Assembly (NCBI RefSeq): GCF_017884005.1
Contig: NZ_QFAY01000004.1
Span: forward strand, 62,001 to 126,000
DNA from: Streptococcus panodentis
GTDB lineage: Bacteria; Bacillota; Bacilli; Lactobacillales; Streptococcaceae
DNA: 64,000 bases
Direction: 5' to 3'
In this document: positions 26,352 through 34,899 of the stretch, one piece after another
How positions within the stretch are numbered: the first letter of the stretch is position 1
Layout of the letters: every line of letters starts with the position of its first letter
Made by a program: the position numbers and the translations under genes
The notes under the pieces: generated by a model
The model's database searches: none
Seen by the model: only the letters and a program-made list of their open reading frames with translations
What the model was told of the DNA's origin: nothing

Positions 26352-27578
26352 ATGACACTGTATGTTTGTAAATATTTAGATGATAAGCAAGGTGTGGTCA
26401 CTCTGGAGGTGGATGCACCGTCTCGGACAGACGCTGTCAACAGGATCCGCCTCAAAGGCAAGCCCATCAGCGTTGAAGAGAAGGTCATGGGCTCCAAGGA
26501 GATCAATCTCTTCCAAAGCAAGAAGATCAAGCTCAAGGACATCTCACTCTTCTGTAAGCAGATGTCCGTCATGCTCAACTCCGGTATCCCCCTCAACAAT
26601 GCGGTGGATATCCTGGAGCAGCAGTCGGATGCCAAGAATCTCAAGGCCAGTCTGAAAATCATCAGTAAGAGCCTGAAAGAAGGGAATCAGCTGTCCAAGG
26701 CCATGCTGGACCAGGAAGGGCTCTATCCCGATCTCCTGATCCGCATGATCCAGGCCGGTGAGAAGACCGGTAAGCTAGACGAGGTGCTGGAAAAGATGTC
26801 GGAGCACTACACCAAGGAGCTCAAGACCAGCCGGCAGATCCGCGGAGCTATGATCTACCCCGCAGTCCTGGCCTTTCTGGCTGTGGCTGCCGTTCTGGCC
26901 CTGCTCTATGTGGTTATCCCCAGCTTCTCAGGGATCTTTGAGCAGAGCGGCATGGCTATGCCGCTGCCGACGCGGATCGTCCTTGCTGCCAGCAACTTTG
27001 TCCGCTCTTACTGGTATATCCTCTTCGGCGTAGTAGGGCTTCTGGTCTTTCTCTTTCTGCGCTACCGCAGCACGGAGACGGGCCGCTACCAGCTGGACCA
27101 GCTCAAGCTCTGGCTGCCGGTCATCAAGGGGCCGATGCAGAAGATCATCACTGCCCGCTTTGCCAGCACGCTGGCCATTCTGACCAGCGCCGGTATTCCT
27201 CTGGTCGAGGCTATCGAGTCTGCGGCCGCAACGACCAATAATGCCGTCGTCATTGATAAGCTGAAAACAGCCAATGAAGGCCTGCAGAAAGGGGAGCGTC
27301 TGACAGGGATGATCGCCGCTACCGGCCTCTTCCCGCCGATGATGCTGTCCATGGTCAAGATCGGTGAGGAGTCCGGCTCACTGGAGTCCATGCTCAATAA
27401 AACATCGGACTTTTATGAAGAAGAGCTGGAAACAGCCATCAAGCAGCTGCTTTCACTCTTGGAGCCAGCCATGATCATCGTCATGGGGGTCATCATCGGA
27501 GGTATCGTAGCTTCTGTCATGCTGCCAATGTTTGAACTGGCTCATGCTGTGGATGCAGGATCTGGAGCTGACCAGTAG
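26352..27578 (+). CDS. pilG: Type IV pilus platform protein (PilG/PilC/GspF family)
   Basis: A 408-residue inner-membrane platform protein made of two GspF repeats. Repeat one contains FCKQMSVMLNSGIPLNNAVDIL and GNQLSKAM; repeat two contains FASTLAILTSAGIPLVEAI and GERLTGMI. Three membrane helices are visible (AVLAFLAVAAVLALLYVVI, YILFGVVGLLVFLFLRY, AMIIVMGVIIGGIVASVML). It couples the cytoplasmic ATPases to pilin polymerisation. It starts three bases after the pilT stop. An intergenic region of about 180 bases with hairpins follows. Confidence 0.95.
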   Translation: MTLYVCKYLDDKQGVVTLEVDAPSRTDAVNRIRLKGKPISVEEKVMGSKEINLFQSKKIKLKDISLFCKQMSVMLNSGIPLNNAVDILEQQSDAKNLKASLKIISKSLKEGNQLSKAMLDQEGLYPDLLIRMIQAGEKTGKLDEVLEKMSEHYTKELKTSRQIRGAMIYPAVLAFLAVAAVLALLYVVIPSFSGIFEQSGMAMPLPTRIVLAASNFVRSYWYILFGVVGLLVFLFLRYRSTETGRYQLDQLKLWLPVIKGPMQKIITARFASTLAILTSAGIPLVEAIESAAATTNNAVVIDKLKTANEGLQKGERLTGMIAATGLFPPMMLSMVKIGEESGSLESMLNKTSDFYEEELETAIKQLLSLLEPAMIIVMGVIIGGIVASVMLPMFELAHAVDAGSGADQ

Positions 27579-27651
27579 GAAGGTTTCAGAAAAGTTTAGG
27601 AGGTCGCAGGGCGGACCTGACCGTCTGCCTTGCTCATAAAATGTTAGGAAC

Positions 27652-27715
27652 TGTACCCCAGCTGGGAGTTTGTAGGGTCTCCCAGCAAGGTACAAAACAA
27701 CCGCCCCTGTGGGCG
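27652..27715 (+). promoter_or_regulatory. Leader hairpins before the major pilin genes
   Basis: A long stem TGTACC-GCTGGGAG / CTCCCAGC-GGTACA (27652-27694, small internal loops), then CGCCC / GGGCG (27702-27715). There is no T run, so simple termination is unlikely. The first pilin ATG is at 27760. Confidence 0.55.
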
Positions 27716-27759
27716 AACATATTAAAAAAATATGAAAAAGAAATAGGAGAACTATTCAA

Positions 27760-28251
27760 ATGTTAAACAAATTGCAAAAATTCCGTCAGGACTTGAAGAA
27801 AAAAGGTAAAGGTTTTACCTTGGTCGAACTGATCGTCGTGATCATCATCATTGCGATTATCGCAGCGGTAGCTATCCCAGCTATCACTTCATTCCAAGAC
27901 AATGCACGCCGTTCACGTATCCAGTCTGAACACCGTGAACTGGTATCAGCGATTCAGTCTTATATCGGAGCGCAGGATGATCCATCAAATGTTAAGAATA
28001 TCACGCTGGAACAGCTGGCACCATACATTTCAAAGAATGCTAAAGGCGATTCAAACAAGATTGCAGATGCTTTGGCTAAGAATGACGGCGCTGCAGCCCA
28101 TGAGATCAAAGGGACGGAATTAACTTCTACCTTTATTCCTTCTGGCAAAAAAACTGGTGATGCAGGTGAGAAAAAATGGAAGTATGACTGGTCATCTAAT
28201 GGGGTTAATACAACAGCTACAGCAAATAATAACGCTGGTGGTAACAATTAA
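27760..28251 (+). CDS. pilE1: Type IV major pilin, copy 1
   Basis: A 163-residue prepilin. The class III leader is MLNKLQKFRQDLKKKGKG, cut before FTLVELIVVIIIIAIIAAVA by the prepilin peptidase, with Glu5 of the mature protein present. A long N-terminal alpha helix with the Pro-containing AIPAITSFQD follows, then a small globular head ending in an Asn/Gly-rich tail. AGGAG precedes the ATG. It is nearly identical to copy 3 up to about residue 125. In S. sanguinis two such pilins form one heteropolymer; here there are three. Confidence 0.95.
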   Translation: MLNKLQKFRQDLKKKGKGFTLVELIVVIIIIAIIAAVAIPAITSFQDNARRSRIQSEHRELVSAIQSYIGAQDDPSNVKNITLEQLAPYISKNAKGDSNKIADALAKNDGAAAHEIKGTELTSTFIPSGKKTGDAGEKKWKYDWSSNGVNTTATANNNAGGNN

Positions 28252-28357
28252 TCATAATCATCAAATCATCTAAGAAATGATGTATTAAAACCCTACATTT
28301 GAGAGATATTAAGAGGCTGCTCAGCAGCTATTATGAAAAAGAGTTAGGAGAAAATAA

Positions 28358-28816
28358 ATGTTAAACAAATTGCAAAAATTCCGTCAGGACTTGAAGAAAA
28401 AAGGCAAAGGTTTTACTTTGGTCGAGCTGATTGTCGTCATCATCATCATTGCGATTATCGCAGCGGTAGCCATTCCGGCGATCACTTCATTCCAAGACAA
28501 TGCTCGTCGTTCACGGATTCAGTCTGAGCACCGTGAGCTGGTATCAGCGATTCAGTCTTATATCGGGGCACAGGAAGATCCAGGAAACGTTACAAGCATC
28601 ACTATTGAACAGTTAGCACCGTACATTGCTAAAAATGCCAAAGGTGATTCAACTAAAATTGTGGATGCTCTCGCAAAAAATGATAATGAGACAGCTCATA
28701 AAATTGATGGGACGACTTTGACTTCAACCTTCCATCCTTCAGGCGCAGGAACTGATAAAACCAAGGACAAACATTGGTCATACAACTGGACATCAGGCGG
28801 TGCAAATACCAACTAG
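28358..28816 (+). CDS. pilE2: Type IV major pilin, copy 2
   Basis: A 152-residue prepilin with the same leader and the same first 70 or so residues as its neighbours. The head is diverged (EDPGNVTSITIEQLAPYIAK, HPSGAGTDKTKDKHWSYNW) and the tail is short (TSGGANTN, without the NNNAGGNN end). It is the odd one of the three and is the most likely counterpart of the second pilin of S. sanguinis. AGGAG precedes the ATG. Confidence 0.94.
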   Translation: MLNKLQKFRQDLKKKGKGFTLVELIVVIIIIAIIAAVAIPAITSFQDNARRSRIQSEHRELVSAIQSYIGAQEDPGNVTSITIEQLAPYIAKNAKGDSTKIVDALAKNDNETAHKIDGTTLTSTFHPSGAGTDKTKDKHWSYNWTSGGANTN

Positions 28817-28891
28817 TTTAGTCAGGTTCAAAAATTGAGCTGATAATCAGCAAAAACATAAATATAAAAAGAAAATAGGAGAACTATTCAA

Positions 28892-29380
28892 ATGTTAAAC
28901 AAATTGCAAAAATTCCGTCAGGATTTGAAGAAAAAAGGTAAAGGTTTTACCTTGGTCGAACTGATCGTCGTGATCATCATCATTGCGATTATCGCTGCTG
29001 TAGCCATTCCGGCTATCACTTCTTTCCAAGACAATGCTCGTCGTTCACGGATCCAGTCTGAACACCGTGAGCTGGTATCAGCGATTCAGTCTTATATCGG
29101 AGCGCAGGATGATCCATCAAATGTTAAGAATATCACGCTTGAACAGCTGGCACCATACATTTCTAAAAATGCTAAAGGCGATTCAAATAAGATTGCAGAT
29201 GCTTTGGCTAAGAATGACGGCGCTGCAGCCCATGAGATCAAAGGGACGGAATTAACTTCTACCTTTAAACCATCAGGTGCCAAAGATGCTACAAACGATA
29301 AAGTATGGAAGTATGACTGGTCATCTAATGGAGTTAATACAACAGCTGCAGCAAATAATAACGCTGGTGGTAACAATTAA
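28892..29380 (+). CDS. Type IV major pilin, copy 3
   Basis: A 162-residue prepilin almost identical to copy 1 through TELTSTF, then with a different loop (KPSGAKDATNDKVWKYDW) and the same tail (NNNAGGNN). Its downstream DNA (CATAATCATCAAATCAT) also matches that after copy 1, so the duplicated unit includes the 3' flank. The 5' leader sequence GGAGAACTATTCAA is shared with copy 1. A recent duplication or gene conversion is the simplest explanation. Confidence 0.94.
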   Translation: MLNKLQKFRQDLKKKGKGFTLVELIVVIIIIAIIAAVAIPAITSFQDNARRSRIQSEHRELVSAIQSYIGAQDDPSNVKNITLEQLAPYISKNAKGDSNKIADALAKNDGAAAHEIKGTELTSTFKPSGAKDATNDKVWKYDWSSNGVNTTAAANNNAGGNN

Positions 29381-29418
29381 CCATAATCATCAAATCATTT
29401 TAAAAAATGATTTCTCTA

Positions 29419-29485
29419 TCCGACTGCTAGGGCAGTCGGATATTGCCAAAGTAGTTGTCACTCTTTGACAACTATTTTGGCAATA
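29419..29485 (+). promoter_or_regulatory. Two tandem strong hairpins after the major pilin genes
   Basis: Hairpin one is TCCGACTGC / GCAGTCGGA with a four-base loop (29419-29440). Hairpin two is a 20-bp stem (29441-29460 with 29466-29485) with a five-base loop and only one G-U pair. There is no T run after either, so they look like mRNA-stabilising or processing stems that separate abundant pilin mRNA from the minor pilin genes. Confidence 0.7.
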
Positions 29486-29514
29486 TCAAAAGGGAAATTT
29501 AGGAGATATTATCA

Positions 29515-30009
29515 ATGAAAGGAAAAAAAAGACAGGGATCGACCCTGCCCATGGTCATTGTGACTATCGTGCTGCTGGTGGCTATGATTGGGATTTTAGC
29601 CTCTATCGTGGATACTGGTCAGGTCCAGACCCAGCGCATGTACAGCTATCTCAAGGCTAAGTATGTAGCGACATCTGGCTCACAGCTGGCCTTGGGAGCT
29701 TACTTTGAAAACGAAGGAACCTCACCGCTTCTTGCAGAGTTTAGCAGAAGGGCACAGGGCCAATCGCAGACAACGACTCCTGTCACCTCCACCCATACCT
29801 TTAAGGATGGCGGTACAGCTGATATTGAGATGAATGGAGCTTTTGATCAAGGAAGCCGAGACTCAGAAAATTATAATATCACCATCAAGTCCAAGTCTAA
29901 GCTGCCCGGCAGTGAGGACTACTATGAGCATGTCGTGATTTTCAACTGGGCAACCAGAGGAATCCGCTCAGAACAGGGGCATCTGGTCTCGGTTCAGAAG
30001 CAAAAATAG
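29515..30009 (+). CDS. pilA: Minor pilin with non-canonical leader (PilX/GspK-like)
   Basis: A 164-residue prepilin-like protein. The leader MKGKKRQG is followed by STLPMVIVTIVLLVAMIGIL, so cleavage after Gly would leave Ser at position 1 and Met rather than Glu at position 5. Loss of Glu5 is typical of tip pseudopilins such as GspK. The body begins like PilX proteins (YSYLKAKYVATSGSQLALGAYF). S. sanguinis PilA is described as having an unusual class III signal, and the position before the vWA pilin agrees. The ribosome binding site TTTAGGAGAT is good. Confidence 0.8.
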   Translation: MKGKKRQGSTLPMVIVTIVLLVAMIGILASIVDTGQVQTQRMYSYLKAKYVATSGSQLALGAYFENEGTSPLLAEFSRRAQGQSQTTTPVTSTHTFKDGGTADIEMNGAFDQGSRDSENYNITIKSKSKLPGSEDYYEHVVIFNWATRGIRSEQGHLVSVQKQK

Positions 30010-30018
30010 GTAGAAAAG

Positions 30019-31395
30019 ATGAAGAAATTACGAAAAGGGTTTACCCTAGCCGAGATGGTTATGGCTATCATGCTGATGAGCATGATAGCGGTCATTATCG
30101 GGATTATATTTAACACCATGTTTTCCAGTCGGGAGTTGATCGAGCGGGAAGCCAGCATCCAGTCTGAGATGCGGACCTCCATGCAGTATGTAGACCGAAC
30201 TGTTGCCAAGGCCACCTCGGTCTTTATCCTGGATGACAGTAAGTTTAAGGGCGGCAAGGAAGGGCTGACCAAAGATTGGAGTTATATCGGCCTTTCGGCT
30301 GATGGCAAGAAAGTGCTCAACTATGTCTGGAATAAGCAAAAACAGGACTGGGATATCAGTGAGCTGGGGAGCAAATCCCTCTATAATATGAAGCTGGATC
30401 TGGAGTTTAAGACCGACGGTGCGGCTTATCAAGATAATCGCCTAATCAATTACAATCTGACCGGGCGCTATCCTGACACCAACAGTAAGCTTTCTATTGA
30501 TACCGCTATTTCTGCTCTCAATACCAAGCAGGTCTTTTCTAAGGTTGCAAAAGGCAAGAAAGGGATTGCTCTGGCTTATCGGAACGATCCTATCGAAGGA
30601 CAGATGAATATTGCTGTTTCTTTTGTTTTTGATATTTCTGGCTCTATGAGAGGGGCTCTAAATGCAGCTAATGCTACTACTCAAAATCCAAGTCGCATGA
30701 ACATACTAAAGAATAAGGCTGCAATCATGATTGATGAATTGCAAAGCATCGGGAATGTCAGTGTGAATTTGACAACTTTTTCAACTACTGGCGGATACTG
30801 GCAAGCAGCTTTTTCTCAACTGGACAAAGAAGCTGCTACTATAAAAAAGAGTATCTCTAAGATGGATTCAGATGGTGGGGTAACCAATCCTGGTGATGGC
30901 TTACGTTATGGGATGGTCAGCCTGCAGAAACAAAGTGCCCAGCTTAAGTATGTGGTACTATTGACAGATGGGGTGCCGAATGCTTATTTGGTTAACCAAC
31001 AAGGTCAAGCTGGAGGCCTTAATATTCAGAGAAATGGAATTCAGCATTTTAATAATATTTTGTTTGAACTTTCACCGGATGTCCCAGCTAACTTTAATTA
31101 TAATCGCCTTGGATATGACTATACTTCTCGTATCCCAGAAATACGGAATGAATCTATAAATTACGCTGGCGCGGTATCTAAGACTTTTGGTGCTGGTATT
31201 AAACGGGTCAATGTGATTGGTTTTTCTGGCGTGCAGTCTGAGATAGCTTATGGTCAAGCTTTGACGGATAAAATTGCCGAAGGAAGTATGGAAACCAAAT
31301 ATGTATCTGCTACTAACGAAGCAGCTCTTCAGCAGACCTTTTCAGATATCAAGAAGCAAATCCAGCAGGACCTTTGGTTTGTATCCGGACCGTAG
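30019..31395 (+). CDS. pilB: Minor pilin with von Willebrand A adhesion module
   Basis: A 458-residue modular pilin. The leader MKKLRKG precedes FTLAEMVMAIMLMSMIAVII (Glu5 present), then a pilin-like head of about 150 residues, then a vWA domain. The metal-ion-dependent adhesion site is complete: DISGS (about 204-208), a Thr in the middle (DSDGGVTNPGDG) and TDGVPNA. The vWA part has lower GC than the flanking DNA. The S. sanguinis counterpart PilB is a tip-located adhesin that binds human proteins. It begins nine bases after the previous gene. Confidence 0.92.
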   Translation: MKKLRKGFTLAEMVMAIMLMSMIAVIIGIIFNTMFSSRELIEREASIQSEMRTSMQYVDRTVAKATSVFILDDSKFKGGKEGLTKDWSYIGLSADGKKVLNYVWNKQKQDWDISELGSKSLYNMKLDLEFKTDGAAYQDNRLINYNLTGRYPDTNSKLSIDTAISALNTKQVFSKVAKGKKGIALAYRNDPIEGQMNIAVSFVFDISGSMRGALNAANATTQNPSRMNILKNKAAIMIDELQSIGNVSVNLTTFSTTGGYWQAAFSQLDKEAATIKKSISKMDSDGGVTNPGDGLRYGMVSLQKQSAQLKYVVLLTDGVPNAYLVNQQGQAGGLNIQRNGIQHFNNILFELSPDVPANFNYNRLGYDYTSRIPEIRNESINYAGAVSKTFGAGIKRVNVIGFSGVQSEIAYGQALTDKIAEGSMETKYVSATNEAALQQTFSDIKKQIQQDLWFVSGP

Positions 31396-31407
31396 AAAGG
31401 AAGAGCG

Positions 31408-32865
31408 ATGAAAGGTAGAAAAAAACACAAGGGGTTCACCTTGGTAGAGGTTTTGATTTCCCTAGTGCTCATAGGAGTCATTACAGCTGGCCTTTTGACT
31501 TTCTTTGCAGGCAGTTTTGAGAATATTCTCCGTCAGCGGGGTCAAAACACGACCAACTTTGATATTCAGGAGTCTTTTGAAACTCAGCTGGCTGACATCA
31601 AGAAAAACGGCGGTCATGGTACAGAGGTAGAGACCTTTACCTATCGTGTCGGTAATAACAGCCAAAGCGTCAATGTCACAGGCCAAACCTTGTCCTATAA
31701 AGATAATAAGGTCAAGAATATCCATCTCTTTGCAGCCAATGCCAAAGAGATTCCGCTGGATATTCCTAATGATCTGCAGGTTGAAATACCAAATGCCAAG
31801 CGCTACTATTATGTTGGACAGTCAACTCCGGGTGGAAAGGTGGGGCTGAAAGATGACCAACAGAGCAGCAAGACCAGAATTTACACAGAGTCTGGCTGGT
31901 TTCTTAGTGACCGCAGTATCGGGAATGACAAACCAGGAATCGTTCCAGTTGGAAACATTGGCAGCTTTGGTGACGGAATCGTTTCTCAGACAGTTTTTCC
32001 GACAATGCCAGATGATTTTCGTCAGATAACTAAACAAGACAGCGGGCGGCAGATTACGGATGAGATGCGGGGCCGTTACCTGACCTTTGCGGCTCGGGCA
32101 ATCAACTCATACGGTCGTGTCGGCAACTATCAAGAAGCTGAGCGCATCTGGGTTATGGGGCTGCCCCTGACTGGCAATCTGCGGCTTCATACGGATGCTG
32201 ACTTAGCCCTGCTCAAAAACGGCAACAGTACAACAAGGATTCCAACAAGCGAACAAGCTTACACCAATACAGAGGTTCGTGATTACTTTAATAACACCCT
32301 GTATGGCGGAACTATTCCAGTACTTAATTACTATGACGGAACCATTAAACAAGCCCGTCAGCTGATTGCCCTTGACGGTAACACCATGCAGTTCAGCAAT
32401 CATAATTTTAATAACGGTTATACGACTTCCATCTTGATTGGCAACCGCCAGCAGACAGGTCCTCTCCTGACCTATAAGTTGGACAACAGCTTGACTTGGG
32501 GCCTGAACTTGGAAAGTGATGGCAGAATTGCTGTTAAGGCAGTAGATACAACCGCAGCCAATAACGGTGGTCAGGAGTTTGTGCAAAATATTAAGCTGGA
32601 TTACACAAAAGATAATTCCATTCAGGTGCGGACTTCGGTGAAAAATGGTGTTTTGGGCATTGAGGTCTTTGTTAATGGACAAGCAGCTTACAACAAAACG
32701 CTTGCATTAAGGGTTGGCCAAACAACACACAATATCAATAACGGTCAGATCATTTTTGGCGGCAATACTTATATCAATGAATTTGCTGTCTATACGCAAA
32801 GTTTGAGCGACAGCAATATACAAAAGCTTGCAGAATATTTCAGAGATAAGTACAAAGCAAGCTGA
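31408..32865 (+). CDS. pilC: Minor pilin with LamG/concanavalin-like module
   Basis: A 485-residue modular pilin. The leader MKGRKKHKG precedes FTLVEVLISLVLIGVITAGL. After the pilin domain and a linker, the C-terminal 200 residues have the strand pattern of a LamG-like jelly roll (SILIGNRQQTGPLLTYKL, GLNLESDGRIAVKAV, IQVRTSVKNGVLGIEVFVNG, INNGQIIFGG, INEFAVYTQSLSDSNIQKL). Such domains bind glycans or extracellular matrix. The S. sanguinis counterpart PilC also carries a lectin-like module. Together with the vWA pilin it probably forms a tip adhesin complex. Confidence 0.88.
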   Translation: MKGRKKHKGFTLVEVLISLVLIGVITAGLLTFFAGSFENILRQRGQNTTNFDIQESFETQLADIKKNGGHGTEVETFTYRVGNNSQSVNVTGQTLSYKDNKVKNIHLFAANAKEIPLDIPNDLQVEIPNAKRYYYVGQSTPGGKVGLKDDQQSSKTRIYTESGWFLSDRSIGNDKPGIVPVGNIGSFGDGIVSQTVFPTMPDDFRQITKQDSGRQITDEMRGRYLTFAARAINSYGRVGNYQEAERIWVMGLPLTGNLRLHTDADLALLKNGNSTTRIPTSEQAYTNTEVRDYFNNTLYGGTIPVLNYYDGTIKQARQLIALDGNTMQFSNHNFNNGYTTSILIGNRQQTGPLLTYKLDNSLTWGLNLESDGRIAVKAVDTTAANNGGQEFVQNIKLDYTKDNSIQVRTSVKNGVLGIEVFVNGQAAYNKTLALRVGQTTHNINNGQIIFGGNTYINEFAVYTQSLSDSNIQKLAEYFRDKYKAS

Positions 32866-32905
32866 GAGGAAAAGTTTTTAGGAAAATAAGGGAGATTAGG
32901 AGATT

Positions 32906-34339
32906 ATGGCAAAAAGTATGTTTTCGTCCAAACGGCACAGAAACGTTGAAGACGAGCAGGATGATGTGAAAAAAGATTCCTTTTTAGGAAAGCTCAATAA
33001 ACCGCTCTTTTCGTCCAAGGGAAAGAACAGCAAGGGCCGCCTGTCCATTCAGGGAGTGGAGATCAAGGCTGATGACCGGCAGGATGACTTTGACGATGAG
33101 GTGCAGCCAGCAGCAAAGGGCAGTTTTCTGACCAAGCTCAATAAACCGCTCTTTAGCAAGAATGCCGATATTGATGAGGGAGATGCGGCACCGGCTAAAT
33201 CCGGCCGCCGCTCGCTCTTTTCTAAGAAAAGCGGCAGCGGGGTGTCTGTACCGGCTGTCCGTGCGCACGCGCCTTATACCATGTTTGGCAAGCCCATCAA
33301 GGGCAATCTCATGGCCATTGACTTTAATGACGAAGCGGTCTATCTGGTCGTAGCCAGACAGAAGCGCCAGGAGCTGGAGATTATCAAGATGGCTTCTGCC
33401 GGCCTGCCGGAAGGGGTCGTTCTCAACAGCGAGATCGTAGACCCGATTACACTGAAAGATGTCATCAGCGACCTGATGGAAGAGCATTCCATCACGGCTA
33501 AGTATGCTTTCTTTGCGCTGGGCAATACCAATATCATCGCCCGTTCGGTCGATGTGGCAGCCAGCGTCCAAAGCGATGAAGATATTGAGGGGCTGGTCTC
33601 TTATGAGCTGCAGCAATACCTGGATATCGATCCGACAGCTTATGTCATCCAGTTTCAGGAGCAGGAGACAGGCGCTGACCTTGCTTTTCCGGGAGATACG
33701 GAGACCCGCTCTCTCATGGTCTATGCTGTGCCAAAAGGGGTGGTCGAGCAGTATCTGAACTTGGCCAGCAGCCTCAAGCTGACCCCCTATGTCTTTGACC
33801 TTCAGTCCAATACCTTTGAAAAGTGGCTGGAGCGGGTACAGGCCATCAATAACCGGGCTAAGAAGCTGACCCAGCAAAATATCGGGATGGTGCATCTGAG
33901 CAAGACCTTTATCGGGGTTTACCTTTATTCTGAGGGCAAGTTTGTCACCAGCAACTACCTCAACCGAGGCTACAGCGATATTCTGCACTATGCTGACGAT
34001 GCCAGCCTGCTGCAAAAGCTGACAGCTCTGGCCTCAGATGAGCTGGACACCGGTCTGCTCAAGCAGGCCCTGGATGAGTGGCTGGCAGATGCCAAGAGCC
34101 ATATTCTCAATACGGAGAACTTCTTCAGCGGATCAACCGGTCAGACCATCGACAGTTTCTATGTCTTTGGTGATCAGGACATCTGCTGGCAGCTGTCTTC
34201 AATCCTGAAGTCCAATATGAATCGGGATTTTGTATCCATTGACAGTGTGGATTATGAAAATGTATTGTGGGAGGGAACAGCCGAATTTAATGCTGAGTTT
34301 ATTCCAGCCACAGCCATGTTGATTAGGAGAGCAAATTAA
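32906..34339 (+). CDS. pilM: Type IV pilus assembly protein PilM with repetitive N-terminal extension
   Basis: A 477-residue actin-like cytoplasmic protein of the alignment complex. The PilM core starts at about residue 130 (LMAIDFNDEAVYLVVARQ) and includes VLNSEIVDPITLKDVI, FALGNTNIIARSVDV and IGMVHLSKTFIGVYLY. It should bind ATP and the N-terminal tail of PilN. The first 125 residues are an added Lys/Asp-rich tail with the repeat FLGKLNKPLFSSK, FLTKLNKPLFSKN, RRSLFSKKS. Ordinary PilM proteins lack such a tail. It overlaps pilN by one base. Confidence 0.9.
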   Translation: MAKSMFSSKRHRNVEDEQDDVKKDSFLGKLNKPLFSSKGKNSKGRLSIQGVEIKADDRQDDFDDEVQPAAKGSFLTKLNKPLFSKNADIDEGDAAPAKSGRRSLFSKKSGSGVSVPAVRAHAPYTMFGKPIKGNLMAIDFNDEAVYLVVARQKRQELEIIKMASAGLPEGVVLNSEIVDPITLKDVISDLMEEHSITAKYAFFALGNTNIIARSVDVAASVQSDEDIEGLVSYELQQYLDIDPTAYVIQFQEQETGADLAFPGDTETRSLMVYAVPKGVVEQYLNLASSLKLTPYVFDLQSNTFEKWLERVQAINNRAKKLTQQNIGMVHLSKTFIGVYLYSEGKFVTSNYLNRGYSDILHYADDASLLQKLTALASDELDTGLLKQALDEWLADAKSHILNTENFFSGSTGQTIDSFYVFGDQDICWQLSSILKSNMNRDFVSIDSVDYENVLWEGTAEFNAEFIPATAMLIRRAN

Positions 34340-34899
34340 TGATTAGGAGAGATTTAAACTACTTTTCAAAATATCATGTGGCACCGGCCAAGACCAGTCC
34401 CTTGAAGCTGGCGGCCATATCCGGTTTCACAGCCATTGTTACTATTATGATTCTGCTGATTGGCTACTTCCAGTTCAGCAGCATGCACTATCAGAGTGAG
34501 ATTGACCGGGCAGAGCAGATCCTGAAAAGTCCGGAGTTGGCTCAGGAGCTCAAGTCTATCTCTGAGACGGAGAGCAAGATTGCTACAGTCAAAAACGATC
34601 AGGCCCTCTTTGGCAGTCTGGAAGGCGACTTCCGCCGGCTACACCGGGTCAACCAGGCCTTTATGAACTTCCTCAACAAAAATGTCACGCGTAATCTGGT
34701 CTTTGACGACATTAAGATTAACTATGACAATGTCGAAATCAATGGTTCGGCTCAGGAGCATCTGTCTATCGCTAAGTTCGAAGAAGAGCTGCGCAAGTCT
34801 GATAAGTTTAATCAAATTTTTATCAGCAATATTACTCATGAGGACGAAGTATACAAGTTTAACATTAAAATTTTGACGAAGGATGTAGATTTTAAATGA
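34339..34899 (+). CDS. pilN: Type IV pilus assembly protein PilN
   Basis: A 186-residue bitopic protein. The short cytoplasmic tail MIRRDLNYFSKYHVAP would contact PilM, one membrane helix follows (ISGFTAIVTIMILLIGYF), then a coiled coil (YQSEIDRAEQILKSPELAQELKSI) and a ferredoxin-like external domain. Length and layout fit the PilN family, and the position between pilM and pilO settles the call. It overlaps pilO by four bases, so the two are translationally coupled. Confidence 0.88.
   Translation: MIRRDLNYFSKYHVAPAKTSPLKLAAISGFTAIVTIMILLIGYFQFSSMHYQSEIDRAEQILKSPELAQELKSISETESKIATVKNDQALFGSLEGDFRRLHRVNQAFMNFLNKNVTRNLVFDDIKINYDNVEINGSAQEHLSIAKFEEELRKSDKFNQIFISNITHEDEVYKFNIKILTKDVDFK

Noticed and set aside
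28358..29380. Pilin repeats as an assembly artefact
   Set aside because: The three copies differ in head sequence, tail and spacers, so they are real paralogues rather than a duplicated contig piece.
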